A stretch of DNA of 64,000 nucleotides from positions 310,001 through 374,000 of the forward strand of contig NZ_NNRI01000012.1 of the NCBI RefSeq assembly GCF_002270415.1, given 5' to 3'. Below the pieces are notes generated by a model. It worked only from the letters and a program-made list of their open reading frames with translations. It was not told where the DNA came from and did not search any database. Positions 28,307 through 37,104 of this stretch are shown here, one piece after another. Each line of letters begins with the position of its first letter. Within the stretch, counting starts at the first letter, position 1. The DNA comes from Mesorhizobium sophorae (GTDB taxonomy: Bacteria; Pseudomonadota; Alphaproteobacteria; Rhizobiales; Rhizobiaceae). The position numbers and the translations under genes are program-made.

Positions 28307-28684
28307 ATGAACCGTCCATCCCTGCTCCTCGCCGTATGTCTGGCCGTTAGCTCGGCCGTCTCGACGCGGCCGGCGCTCAGTGCCGAATCGCCGTTCGAGC
28401 CCGGGCTGATGCGGCTGGCGGAAGTTCTGGGATCGCTGCATTTCCTGCGCAATTTGTGCGGTGAGAAAGGCGACCAGTGGCGTGTCGAGATGCAGAAGCT
28501 GCTCGATTCGGAAAATCCGGACGCCGAGCGGCGCGCCCGCTTCATCGCCAGCTTCAATCGCGGCTACCGCTCGTTCGGCGGCACCTACACGCAGTGCACC
28601 CCCTCGGCCACCGAAGCCATCAGCCGCTATATGAAGGAAGGCGAGACGCTGTCGCGCGACATCGCCTCGCGTTATGGCAACTAG
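28307..28684 (+). CDS. TIGR02301 family secreted protein
   Basis: A 125-residue protein with a signal peptide (about 1-25, ending ALSA) and the conserved alphaproteobacterial TIGR02301 domain: LMRLAEVLGSLHFLRNLCGEK, FNRGYRSFGGTYTQC, and the C terminus RDIASRYGN. Two conserved cysteines could form a disulfide in the periplasm. Function unknown. AAGAGAG precedes the chosen ATG. Confidence 0.85.
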   Translation: MNRPSLLLAVCLAVSSAVSTRPALSAESPFEPGLMRLAEVLGSLHFLRNLCGEKGDQWRVEMQKLLDSENPDAERRARFIASFNRGYRSFGGTYTQCTPSATEAISRYMKEGETLSRDIASRYGN

Positions 28685-29023
28685 GCATTCCGAACTGTCC
28701 ATCCACAGATATTCGGACCTCCGACTTGTGTCAGGTGACATCTTGGTGCAATCCTCGTGTGGCACTTCTGCAACAGTCTTAATGAAACCTTACCGCGCGA
28801 ATGCGGAATTAACTCAAACTGAAGGTTTTCGCCCCGCAGGCCGCCCTAATCGGCTAAGTTTGGCCTGAGTTGAACGCAGCTTCGCGCAAGGCAATCGGGC
28901 TCCGTAAAAAACGATCAAAAGAATGTCGTATTTACAAATACTTAATTGACCCTGCGTGTGAAATGAACAGATCAAGCCTGATCCGCATCGACGGATCGCC
29001 GCTTGAAAGGGTGGACATCGCAT
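28685..29023. other. Intergenic region, AT-richer
   Basis: About 340 bases with no convincing gene on either strand. There is a possible weak stem (AGGCC near 28840 with GGCCT near 28863) and an AT-rich tract at 28910-28950 that could hold the promoter of the next gene. Nothing firmer is seen. Confidence 0.45.
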
Positions 29024-29281
29024 ATGGAACATGGTGTCAACGACATCGACGCGCTGGTCAGGGAAGAGAAGCGCCTGACCGCCGTGGAAAGCCACAGCGA
29101 AGCCTGGGCGGAAGGTCTCTCCGCCGGTATAGAGCCCGAGATCATTGCCGAGGCAGCGCTCGAGACGGCCTTCGGCGAGATGTTGCGTGCCAATGGTGAG
29201 ACCTCGGCCCTTGCCCTGCTCGACCGTATGCGTGAAAAGGTGATTGCTGGCGCCTTCGAACCTGAACGGCTGCGGCACTGA
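29024..29281 (+). CDS. Small hypothetical protein
   Basis: An 85-residue acidic, helical protein (MEHGVNDIDALVREEKRL... ending FEPERLRH). AAAGGGTGGA stands before the ATG; a longer TTG start at 29003 is less likely. No family recognised; no membrane segment or cysteine. It partly precedes the secreted hypothetical gene and may be cotranscribed with it. Confidence 0.6.
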   Translation: MEHGVNDIDALVREEKRLTAVESHSEAWAEGLSAGIEPEIIAEAALETAFGEMLRANGETSALALLDRMREKVIAGAFEPERLRH

Positions 29282-29351
29282 ACCGACATCCGGTTCTTTG
29301 ACGGCAGAATGCCGCTCGGGCGTCATGCCCGGAAGCAGGGAGAAACGGGCA

Positions 29352-30137
29352 GTGAGTTTTTCGATGTCAGGCAAGCCGGTTGGCTTGGTCCTCTACATCT
29401 GCTTCGCCGCTGGCTGTGCCGCGATTCCCCTGGTTCTCGTCAGCAGCCCCGCTTATGCGCTGAGCGAGATCAAGCGCGAAGAGCTCCCCGCACCCGTCAC
29501 GCCGCCGGCGGACGACGACATGTCGCCACCGGGAAGCACAGTGCCAATGCCCGACCCGGTCGGAACGCCGCCTCCAACCAGCAAGCCGGCCGGCCCTGAC
29601 GAAGCCGAGCCGGACAGCCCGCCGAGCGGCGGCGGCGTAACCAGGCCGCGCGTCGATCCGGAAACCCCAGTGCCCGAGGTCGTCTACGATCTCGGCAAGC
29701 TGCCGGAACCGGTACGGCGCATGCACGACCTGATCGTCGAAGCCTGCAAAAGCGGCGACATCGAAAAGCTGCGGCCTTTGATCGGCACGGGCGACAGCAC
29801 GACACAATTGTCGCTGACCGATATAGACGGCGACGCCATCGCCTTCCTCAAGGGTCTTTCCGGCGACCCGGACGGCCAGGAGATCCTGGCCATCCTGGAA
29901 GAGGTGCTCAATGCCGGCTACGTCCACCTCGATGCCGGCAAGCCGGAAGAACTCTATGTGTGGCCGTATTTCTTCGCGCTGCCACTGGACAAGCTCGACG
30001 CCAAGCAACGGGTCGAACTGTTCAAGATCGTCACCGCCGGCGATTTCGACGACATGAAGCAGTTCGGCGCCTACATCTTCTACCGCGTCGGCATCACGCC
30101 CACCGGACAGTGGACATTCTTCGTCGCCGGCGATTGA
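29352..30137 (+). CDS. Secreted hypothetical protein with Pro-rich linker
   Basis: A 261-residue protein. An N-terminal hydrophobic signal (about 8-34, ending AYALS) is followed by a proline-rich stretch (about 40-100) and a folded domain (about 105-261) that begins LPEPVRRMHDLIVEACKSGDIEKLRPLI, reminiscent of helical/ankyrin-like starts, and ends GQWTFFVAGD. GTG at 29352 is chosen for its GGGAG-containing upstream; ATG 29364 is possible. No recognised function; conserved look suggests a periplasmic rhizobial protein. Confidence 0.68.
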   Translation: MSFSMSGKPVGLVLYICFAAGCAAIPLVLVSSPAYALSEIKREELPAPVTPPADDDMSPPGSTVPMPDPVGTPPPTSKPAGPDEAEPDSPPSGGGVTRPRVDPETPVPEVVYDLGKLPEPVRRMHDLIVEACKSGDIEKLRPLIGTGDSTTQLSLTDIDGDAIAFLKGLSGDPDGQEILAILEEVLNAGYVHLDAGKPEELYVWPYFFALPLDKLDAKQRVELFKIVTAGDFDDMKQFGAYIFYRVGITPTGQWTFFVAGD

Positions 30138-30170
30138 GCCTTTTTGGCCCGCCTTGCGGGAGGTTGGAGC

Positions 30171-31502
30171 CTAGCGAGGCAATGCCTCGGAAAACTCCAC
30201 CGCCCTGCCCTGGCCCGGTGCCACGATCTCGCCTTCCCACATGACGCGGCGGCCGCGAATGACGGTGCCGACCGGCCAGCCGGTGACTTGCTTGCCATCA
30301 TAGGGCGTCCAGCCGGCTTTCGAGCCGGCCTGCGCGTTGGTTATAGTCTCACGCCGCTTCATGTCGACGACGGTGAAATCGGCGTCGTAGCCGGCGGCGA
30401 TGCGGCCCTTTCTCGCCATGCCGAAAATGCGCTGCGGACCGTGGCTGGACAGGTCGACAAAGCGCTGCAGCGTCAGCCGGCCGGCGTTGACATGGTCGAG
30501 CATGATCGGCACCAGCGTCTGCACACCGGTCATCCCCGACGGCGAGGCCGGATAGGGTTTGGCTTTTTCGGCCAGTGTGTGCGGGGCGTGGTCGGAGCCG
30601 AGCACGTCGACGATGCCTTGCGCAATGCCATGCCAGACGCCATCGCGGTGTCTGATGTCGCGCACCGGCGGATTCATCTGGATCAGCATGCCGAGCCGCG
30701 CGTAATCGTCAGCCGACAGGGTCAGGTGATGTGGCGTCGCCTCGCAGGTCGCGACATCCTTGTGCTGCTGGAGGAACAGGATCTCCTCGGCCGTCGAGAT
30801 GTGCAGGACATGGATGCGGGCGCGAACAGTGCGTGCGATGCGCACCAGCCGCTCGGTGCAGCGCAAGGCGGCGATCTCATCGCGCCAGATCGGGTGCGAT
30901 GACGGGTCGCCTTCGATGCGTTCGCCCTGACGCTCGCGCAGCCGGAATTCGTCCTCGGAGTGAAAGGCGGCGCGGCGGCGGGTATTCCTCAGGATCGAAG
31001 CGACGCCTTCATCGTCCTCGACCAGGAGGTCGCCGGTGGAGGAGCCCATGAAAACCTTGATCCCGGCCGCACCCGGCAGTCGCTCGAGCTCGCCGACGTC
31101 TTTCGCATTCTCGCGGGTGCCGCCAACCCAGAAGGCAAAATCGCAGTGCATGCGACCGCTGCCGCGGCGGACCTTGTCGGCAAGCGCTGCCTCGCTGGTG
31201 GTCAGCGGATTGGTGTTGGGCATCTCGAACACGGCGGTGACGCCGCCCAGCACCGCCGCCCGCGAACCCGTCTCCAGATCTTCCTTGTGCTCCAGCCCCG
31301 GCTCGCGGAAATGCACCTGGCTGTCGACGACACCCGGCAGGATGTGCAGGCCGCGGCAGTCGATCGTCTCGCCGGCCGGGGCCTGGCCGAGATCGCCGAT
31401 GGCAGCGATGCGGCCGTCCTTCACACCGACGTCGCGAGCCCCTTCGCCGTCATGGTTGACCACAGTGCCGCCTGTCAGGATGAGGTCGTAGGTCATGGCC
31501 AT
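30171..31502 (-). CDS. pyrC: Dihydroorotase-family amidohydrolase
   Basis: A 443-residue amidohydrolase of the dihydroorotase/allantoinase family (class I-like). Metal-site elements are K149 (GIKVFMGSS), H181 (AFHSEDE), H234 (HVLHIST) and D304 (GSDHAPHT). The first motif is D60-S-Q62-V-H64-FREPG, with glutamine where the first zinc histidine usually stands; this variant is characteristic of one dihydroorotase subfamily. No pyrB is adjacent; pyrE is 24 kb away. Likely catalyses carbamoyl-aspartate ring closure, but another cyclic amide cannot be excluded. Confidence 0.82.
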   Translation of the reverse strand: MAMTYDLILTGGTVVNHDGEGARDVGVKDGRIAAIGDLGQAPAGETIDCRGLHILPGVVDSQVHFREPGLEHKEDLETGSRAAVLGGVTAVFEMPNTNPLTTSEAALADKVRRGSGRMHCDFAFWVGGTRENAKDVGELERLPGAAGIKVFMGSSTGDLLVEDDEGVASILRNTRRRAAFHSEDEFRLRERQGERIEGDPSSHPIWRDEIAALRCTERLVRIARTVRARIHVLHISTAEEILFLQQHKDVATCEATPHHLTLSADDYARLGMLIQMNPPVRDIRHRDGVWHGIAQGIVDVLGSDHAPHTLAEKAKPYPASPSGMTGVQTLVPIMLDHVNAGRLTLQRFVDLSSHGPQRIFGMARKGRIAAGYDADFTVVDMKRRETITNAQAGSKAGWTPYDGKQVTGWPVGTVIRGRRVMWEGEIVAPGQGRAVEFSEALPR

Positions 31503-31575
31503 GCTCTCTTGCGGGGGGAGTGCCAGCGGCTTACGTAAAGGCCGACCGTTTTGCAAGATCAGGCTGCTTTCGCCA

Positions 31576-32433
31576 ATGCCCTTTGCCCAACTCAAAGACC
31601 GTGCGCTCATCTCCGTCTCGGGCCCTGATGCCGAGCATTTCTTGCAGAACATCCTGACCACCGATCTCGACGTCTTGACACGCGGCCAAGCAAAACCGGG
31701 CGCGCTGCTTTCGCCGCAAGGCAAGATCCTGTTCGATTTCCTGATCTCGCGGGCCGGCGAGAATGCATTCAGGCTCGAATGCCGGGCCGACATTTCAGAT
31801 GATTTCGTACGCCGGCTGACGCTCTACAAGCTGCGCGCCAGGGTCGAGATTGCCAAAGCCGATCAGGCGCTTGTCACCGTCGCATGGGGAGATGAGTCAA
31901 CGCCCTCACAATCTGATTCAACGGCGGCCGACACGCGCTTTGCGAACGGCGCAGTCACGCGTTGCTATGGCCAAGCGGATGAGCAGAGCGACCTTGCCGC
32001 ATGGCAGGCCTCCCGCATCGCCAGCGGCATTGCCGAAAGCGGCAGCGACTACCAACTTGGAGACGCCTTCCCGCACGACGTGCTGCTGGACGAAACCGGC
32101 GGCGTCGGTTTCAAGAAGGGGTGCTATGTCGGCCAGGAGGTTGTCTCGCGCATGCAGCACCGCGGTACGGCCAGGCGGCGCGTGCTGATCGTCCAGGCCG
32201 GACTTCCCCTGCCCGCCGCGGGCACCGAACTGACCGTCGAGGGGCGGCCGGTCGGCACGCTCGGCTCGAACGCCGGCACGACTGGGCTCGCCATTGCCCG
32301 CATCGACAGGGTCAAGGCGGCGCTCGACGCCGGCCAGCCGATCATGGCGGGCGACGTGCCGGTTGCCGTGACCATCCCCGCCTGGGCGAAGTTCAGCTTT
32401 CCGCAGGAAGCCGTCAGCGCGGAGGAGGCCTGA
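31576..32433 (+). CDS. ygfZ: YgfZ/CAF17-like iron-sulfur cluster assembly factor
   Basis: A 285-residue folate-binding protein related to glycine cleavage T-protein. The KGCYVGQE signature, with the conserved cysteine, is near residue 180. It supports maturation or repair of some iron-sulfur enzymes in a tetrahydrofolate-dependent way. Its TGA overlaps the ATG of the HD gene (TGATG), so the two are coupled. Start MPFAQLKD chosen by homology to the domain start. Confidence 0.9.
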   Translation: MPFAQLKDRALISVSGPDAEHFLQNILTTDLDVLTRGQAKPGALLSPQGKILFDFLISRAGENAFRLECRADISDDFVRRLTLYKLRARVEIAKADQALVTVAWGDESTPSQSDSTAADTRFANGAVTRCYGQADEQSDLAAWQASRIASGIAESGSDYQLGDAFPHDVLLDETGGVGFKKGCYVGQEVVSRMQHRGTARRRVLIVQAGLPLPAAGTELTVEGRPVGTLGSNAGTTGLAIARIDRVKAALDAGQPIMAGDVPVAVTIPAWAKFSFPQEAVSAEEA

Positions 32434-33068
32434 TGGCGGCCGATCGCGTCGGCGCGCCGCCACGCGCCTGGCAGCGCATGCTGTCCGGCCGCCGGCTCGA
32501 CCTGCTCGACCCCTCACCACTCGACATCGAGATTTCGGACATCGCGCATGGGCTCGCCCGCGTTGCCCGCTGGAACGGCCAGACCAGAGGCGAGCACGCG
32601 TTCTCGGTCGCCCAGCACTCGCTGCTGGTCGAGGCGCTGTTTTGCGACCTGGTGCCTGCGGCTTCGGCCGACGCCCGGCTGGCGGCGCTGCTGCACGACG
32701 CCCCCGAATATGTCATCGGCGACATGATCTCGCCGTTCAAATCGGTGATGGGCGGCAGCTACAAGGACTGTGAATTGCGATTGCAGCGCGCCATCCATCT
32801 GCGCTTCTCGCTGCCGCCGGAACCAGCTGCTGCGCTGCGCAAGGAGATCAAGCGCGCCGACCAGATCGCCGCCTATTTCGAAGCAACGCTGCTTGCCGGT
32901 TTTTCGACCGCCGAGGCGACCGAATTCTTCGGCCGTCCGCGCGGCTTCAACGCCGATCGCTTCGATTTCACGCCACGCTCCGTCACCTCAGCGCAAAATG
33001 CGTTCCTGAAGCGCTTTTCGGCGATCGAGAAGTCGCGCCACCAGGTTCCGGCACCCGTGATCGGCTGA
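32433..33068 (+). CDS. HD-domain phosphohydrolase (YfbR-like)
   Basis: A 211-residue HD-fold metal enzyme. Metal ligands appear as H in QHSLLVEAL, HD in AALLHDAPEYVIGD and a later D in KRADQIAAYF. Members include 5'-nucleotidases (YfbR) and dNTP/ppGpp hydrolases. The ATG lies in the stop codon of ygfZ. Substrate not settled by sequence. Confidence 0.85.
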   Translation: MAADRVGAPPRAWQRMLSGRRLDLLDPSPLDIEISDIAHGLARVARWNGQTRGEHAFSVAQHSLLVEALFCDLVPAASADARLAALLHDAPEYVIGDMISPFKSVMGGSYKDCELRLQRAIHLRFSLPPEPAAALRKEIKRADQIAAYFEATLLAGFSTAEATEFFGRPRGFNADRFDFTPRSVTSAQNAFLKRFSAIEKSRHQVPAPVIG

Positions 33069-33131
33069 AAAACGCTAAATTAACCGGCGGCGACCACACT
33101 AGCCCGTTCGATCACGATCCGCAGGCGCCTT

Positions 33132-35267
33132 ATGCCCGTCGCTGATGCCAAGGATGGTTCGACCGTCCCGGAACCGGGGGCCGAAGGCACGGATCGGCCG
33201 CGCTCCATTGAAGACGAACTGCGCGAACAGAACGAACGCTTTTCGGCTGCGGTCGAGAACATGTCGCATGGGCTGTGCATGTTCGACGCCGACGAGCGCA
33301 TGATTATTTGCAACGTCAACTACATCAACATCTTCTGCCTCGACCCCAAGGTGATGCGGCCCGGCATCCGGTTCCTCGACATCCTGCGCCACAGCGTCGA
33401 CATCGGCATCGCCTCGCAAAGCGCCGAAGAACTCTACGCCATCCGCAAACCCTATATCGACCGGGCGAAAGCCTCGACCTACGAGGAGACGCTGTCGGAC
33501 GGTCGTATCATCAACATCTCGCATCGCCCGCTGGCTTCGGGCGGTTGGGTCTCCATCTACGAGGACATCACCGAACAGCGACGCGCAGAGCGGGATCTCA
33601 AGGAGCAGCACCGCCGCTTCGACGCAGCACTTGCCAACATGTCGCAAGGCCTGCTGATGTATGACGCCGACGGCAGGCTGATCGTGCGCAACCAACGCAT
33701 TCTGGAGCTCTATGGTGTCAGCGAGGCAGACCTTCCGCTGGGCATGGGTCTGCGCGAACTCCTTGAGCGGCTTGTACGCCTGGGTGTCTATCCGCCCATC
33801 GATATCGATGGCGAGGTCCTCAAAACTGAAGCCCGCCTGCAGATCGGCCAGACGCGATCGACCCCTCGTCAGCTTGCCGACGGACGAACGCTGATGATCG
33901 CGCGTCGGCCGATGAGTGGTGGCGGCTGGGTCGCCACGTTCGACGACGTCACCGAAAGCAGGCTGGTCGAGGAGCGCATGACCCATCTTGCGCATCACGA
34001 CACGCTGACCGGACTGCCCAACCGTTCGATGCTTCGCGAACGGCTCGACCAGGCGCTGGAGGATGCGACTTCACCGCTGGCGATCTTCTCTCTCGATCTC
34101 GACCGCTTCAAGGCGATCAACGACACCTTGGGGCATCCGGCCGGCGACTGGCTGCTGAAAAGCGTGGCCGAGAGGCTGCGGCGTTGCCTGCGCGATGAAA
34201 CAGACATCGTCGCCCGTTTCGGCGGTGACGAGTTCGTCATCATCCAGTCCAACTTCAAAGACCTTGCCGACGCGGAAAAACTGGCGAAACGCATCGTCGA
34301 GGCGATCGCACAACCGTTTCGCGACAAGAGCCGGGAGATGCATGTCGGCATCAGCCTTGGCATCGCCGTTTTCCCCAACGACGGCAGGGATGCCGATACG
34401 CTGCTGAAGAACGCCGACACGGCGCTGTACCGGGCGAAGAGCGAAGGACGCAATCTGTACCGATTCTTCGAGCCAGCAATGGACGCCACGGTGCAGGCGC
34501 GCCGGGCGCTTGAGGTCGACCTTGAGACAGCGTTGCCGCGCCACGAATTCGATCTCGATTTCCAGCCCATCATGAACATAGAATCCGGCGGGATCGTCGG
34601 CGCGGAAGCCTTGATGCGCTGGCATTCGCCGACACGCGGCACGGTGGCGCCGGACAACTTCATTCCCGTCGCCGAAGAAACCGGGCTGATCGTGCCGCTT
34701 GGCGAGTGGGCATTGAGGAAAGCCTGCGTGGCGGCGGCAAGTTGGCCTTCCCTGCGCATTGCGGTCAATGTCTCGGCCGTGCAGCTCAAAAGTGGCGGCT
34801 TTGCTCGCAGCGTCATCTCGGCGCTGGCCTTCTCCGGCGTCCCGGCCAGCCGGCTGGAACTGGAAATCACCGAAACCGTGCTGATGGACGAAAGCGAGAC
34901 TGTGCTGAAGACGTTGCGTCAATTGCGAGGGCTGGGCATCCGCATTGCGCTCGACGATTTCGGCACCGGCTATTCCTCGCTCGGCTATCTCCGGCGTTTT
35001 CCCGTCGACAAGATCAAGATCGACCGTTCGTTCATTCGCGACATCGGCAATCGCGACACAGCGGCGATCGTTCGAACCATCATCGGGCTGGGCGCCGAGC
35101 TCGGCATCACGGTCACCGCCGAGGGTGTCGAGACCGAGACGCAGCTCAACATTCTGCGCGCCAATGGCTGTGTCGAAGCGCAGGGCTATCTGATCGGGTT
35201 GCCGTCAAGGGCGGCGGATATTCAGCGCCTGCTGAGACCGACCGCGGCCTTCGGGCAATCCGGTTAA
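33132..35267 (+). CDS. PAS-PAS-GGDEF-EAL cyclic-di-GMP protein
   Basis: A 711-residue cytoplasmic protein. Two PAS_7-type domains (about 35-150 and 160-275) share NMSHGLCMFDADER and NMSQGLLMYDADGR. The GGDEF domain (about 285-440) has intact GGDEF. The EAL domain (about 455-705) has AEALMRW, the DDFGTGYSS loop and KIDRSFI. Both synthase and phosphodiesterase motifs look intact, so it could make and break c-di-GMP; PAS domains probably sense a signal. No membrane segment seen. Confidence 0.92.
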   Translation: MPVADAKDGSTVPEPGAEGTDRPRSIEDELREQNERFSAAVENMSHGLCMFDADERMIICNVNYINIFCLDPKVMRPGIRFLDILRHSVDIGIASQSAEELYAIRKPYIDRAKASTYEETLSDGRIINISHRPLASGGWVSIYEDITEQRRAERDLKEQHRRFDAALANMSQGLLMYDADGRLIVRNQRILELYGVSEADLPLGMGLRELLERLVRLGVYPPIDIDGEVLKTEARLQIGQTRSTPRQLADGRTLMIARRPMSGGGWVATFDDVTESRLVEERMTHLAHHDTLTGLPNRSMLRERLDQALEDATSPLAIFSLDLDRFKAINDTLGHPAGDWLLKSVAERLRRCLRDETDIVARFGGDEFVIIQSNFKDLADAEKLAKRIVEAIAQPFRDKSREMHVGISLGIAVFPNDGRDADTLLKNADTALYRAKSEGRNLYRFFEPAMDATVQARRALEVDLETALPRHEFDLDFQPIMNIESGGIVGAEALMRWHSPTRGTVAPDNFIPVAEETGLIVPLGEWALRKACVAAASWPSLRIAVNVSAVQLKSGGFARSVISALAFSGVPASRLELEITETVLMDESETVLKTLRQLRGLGIRIALDDFGTGYSSLGYLRRFPVDKIKIDRSFIRDIGNRDTAAIVRTIIGLGAELGITVTAEGVETETQLNILRANGCVEAQGYLIGLPSRAADIQRLLRPTAAFGQSG

Positions 35268-35281
35268 ACCGGCGCTGCCCG

Positions 35282-36199
35282 CTATTTCGGCACTGGCCAA
35301 CTTGGCTGCGACAGATGCGCGGCCATGAAACCGGCGACGGCTTCGACCTTGGCGGGGCGCGAGCGTGCCGACGGCGTGACGAAATACAGCGCGCCCCTCG
35401 GCAAAGTCCAGTCGGTCAGGATCGCTTCCAGGCGCCCATCGGCAAGGTATTCGCCGGCAATGAATTCCGGCAGCTCGGCAATCGCCATTCCGGCCAGCAC
35501 TGTTGGAACCAGCGCGTCAGAATTGGTCACCCGCAATGGCCCGGAGGGCGTGACGGCCTCGCTGTCACCCGCGGCATTGCTGAAATGCCAGACGTCCTGC
35601 CGAGGACGATAGGCATAGCCAAGGCAATGATGCGCGTCGAGGTCGCGTGGCCTGCCTGGACGGCCATACCGGGCGAGATAGGTCGGTGCCGCGACGATGA
35701 ACGGAGCAATGCTGCACAGGCGCCGCGCAACCAGCGAGGAATCCGGCAGGACGGCAATCCGGAGTGCTGCATCGAACCCATCACCGACCAGGTCGACGAC
35801 CGCATCGCTCAGATGCATATCGATCGACACGTCGGGGTAGAGTTTGAAGAAATCAGGAAGCAACGGCGCAACGCACCGCAGCCCAAACGACATCGGCACG
35901 GCCAGACGTACAAGGCCGCGCGGACTGGCCGACAGCTCGCGTGCCGCATTCTCGGCATCCTCCGCGTCACGGTAGAGGCGCGACGCCCGCTCGGCGAGAC
36001 GATGACCGAAATCCGTGAGGGCGAGACGCCGCGATGTGCGGTTGAAAAGCCGCGCGCCAAGCCGCTCCTCCAGTCGGCTGACGCCACGCGATACTGTCGC
36101 CACCGACAGGCCAAGCACGCGCGCGGCGGCAGCAAAGGACCGCTCCTCCGCGACTTTGGCGAAAATGGCCAATCCTTCGAAGTCCGGAACTTTCGACAT
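35282..36199 (-). CDS. LysR-family transcriptional regulator
   Basis: A 305-residue LTTR of the AaeR/CrgA-like group: winged helix at about 5-65 (FAKVAEERSFAAAARVLG; SVATVSRGVSRLE; RTSRRLALTDFG) and an effector domain. ATG at 36199 follows an AGGAATGGTG stretch; upstream in-frame starts extend into the operator. It diverges from the SDR gene at 36293 with a palindrome between them. Confidence 0.9.
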   Translation of the reverse strand: MSKVPDFEGLAIFAKVAEERSFAAAARVLGLSVATVSRGVSRLEERLGARLFNRTSRRLALTDFGHRLAERASRLYRDAEDAENAARELSASPRGLVRLAVPMSFGLRCVAPLLPDFFKLYPDVSIDMHLSDAVVDLVGDGFDAALRIAVLPDSSLVARRLCSIAPFIVAAPTYLARYGRPGRPRDLDAHHCLGYAYRPRQDVWHFSNAAGDSEAVTPSGPLRVTNSDALVPTVLAGMAIAELPEFIAGEYLADGRLEAILTDWTLPRGALYFVTPSARSRPAKVEAVAGFMAAHLSQPSWPVPK

Positions 36200-36217
36200 C
36201 ACCATTCCTGCAACGAT

Positions 36218-36229
36218 TGTTTGCAAACA
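36218..36229. promoter_or_regulatory. Palindromic operator between LysR and SDR genes
   Basis: TGTTTGCAAACA is a perfect 12-bp palindrome and fits the LTTR box form T-N11-A. It lies 19 bases before the LysR start and 64 before the SDR start in the shared 93-bp region, as expected for autoregulation plus divergent activation. Confidence 0.6.
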
Positions 36230-36292
36230 TTGCTATTTCGAAAACAACCACCTGTCCATATCTCTCTGTCACCCACAACAGGAGTGACGAAA

Positions 36293-37048
36293 ATGACGCG
36301 GAAACTCGAAGGAAAGATCGCCGTGGTTACCGGCGGCAGCAGCGGCATCGGCCTTGGCATCGCCAAGCGCTTCGCCTCTGAAGGCGCCCATGTCTACATC
36401 ACTGGACGGCGCCAGGCCGAGATCGACAAGGCCGTCGCGGCAATCGGGAAGAACGCCACCGGCATCCAGGCCGACTCGACCAGTTTCGCCGATCTCGACC
36501 GACTCTATTCCCAAGTGAAAGCGCAAAGCGGCCGGATCGACGTGCTCTCGGTCAATGCTGGCGGTGGTTCCATGCTGCCGCTCGGGCAGATCAGCGAACA
36601 GCACTATGATGAAACATTCGACCGCAACGTCAAAGCCGTGCTGTTCACCGTGCAGAAGGCGCTTGGATTGCTGGTGGACGGTGCATCGGTGATCCTGACT
36701 GGTTCGACCGCCGGCTCAACTGGCGCGGCGGCGTTCAGCGTCTATGGCGCGTCGAAGGCGGCCCTGCGCAATTTTGCCCGCAGCTGGATTCTCGACCTGA
36801 AGGAGCGGCAGATCCGCGTCAACATCCTCAGTCCCGGTCCGACCCGTACAACGGGTCTCGCCGAGCTTGCCGGACCTGAGGCCGAACACCAGAAGGGTTT
36901 GCTCGATTTCCTTGCCAACCAGGTGCCAATGGGCCGGCTCGGCGATCCCGATGAGATCGGCAAGGCGGCCGTGTTCCTGGCCTCGGACGATTCCAGCTTT
37001 GTCACCGGCGCCGAGCTGTTCGTCGACGGTGGTATTGCGCAAATCTAG
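36293..37048 (+). CDS. Short-chain dehydrogenase/reductase
   Basis: A 251-residue classical SDR: TGGSSGIGLG near the N terminus, VNAGGG (variant of NNAG), GSTAGS and YGASKAA as the catalytic Ser-Tyr-Lys, and FVTGAELFVDGG at the end. GGAG lies upstream of the ATG. Probably controlled by the divergent LysR protein. Substrate unknown; such LysR/SDR pairs are often linked to reactive carbonyls. Confidence 0.9.
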   Translation: MTRKLEGKIAVVTGGSSGIGLGIAKRFASEGAHVYITGRRQAEIDKAVAAIGKNATGIQADSTSFADLDRLYSQVKAQSGRIDVLSVNAGGGSMLPLGQISEQHYDETFDRNVKAVLFTVQKALGLLVDGASVILTGSTAGSTGAAAFSVYGASKAALRNFARSWILDLKERQIRVNILSPGPTRTTGLAELAGPEAEHQKGLLDFLANQVPMGRLGDPDEIGKAAVFLASDDSSFVTGAELFVDGGIAQI

Positions 37049-37104
37049 CCGTCGTACCGGTCGCGTCCTCAAGCAGGGCGCGACCGGTATGCAACCGCGC
37101 AGCA

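Noticed and set aside
29367..30008. A minus-strand frame opposite the secreted hypothetical protein
   Set aside because: The plus strand shows a signal peptide and ordered domain; the minus frame has no recognisable feature.
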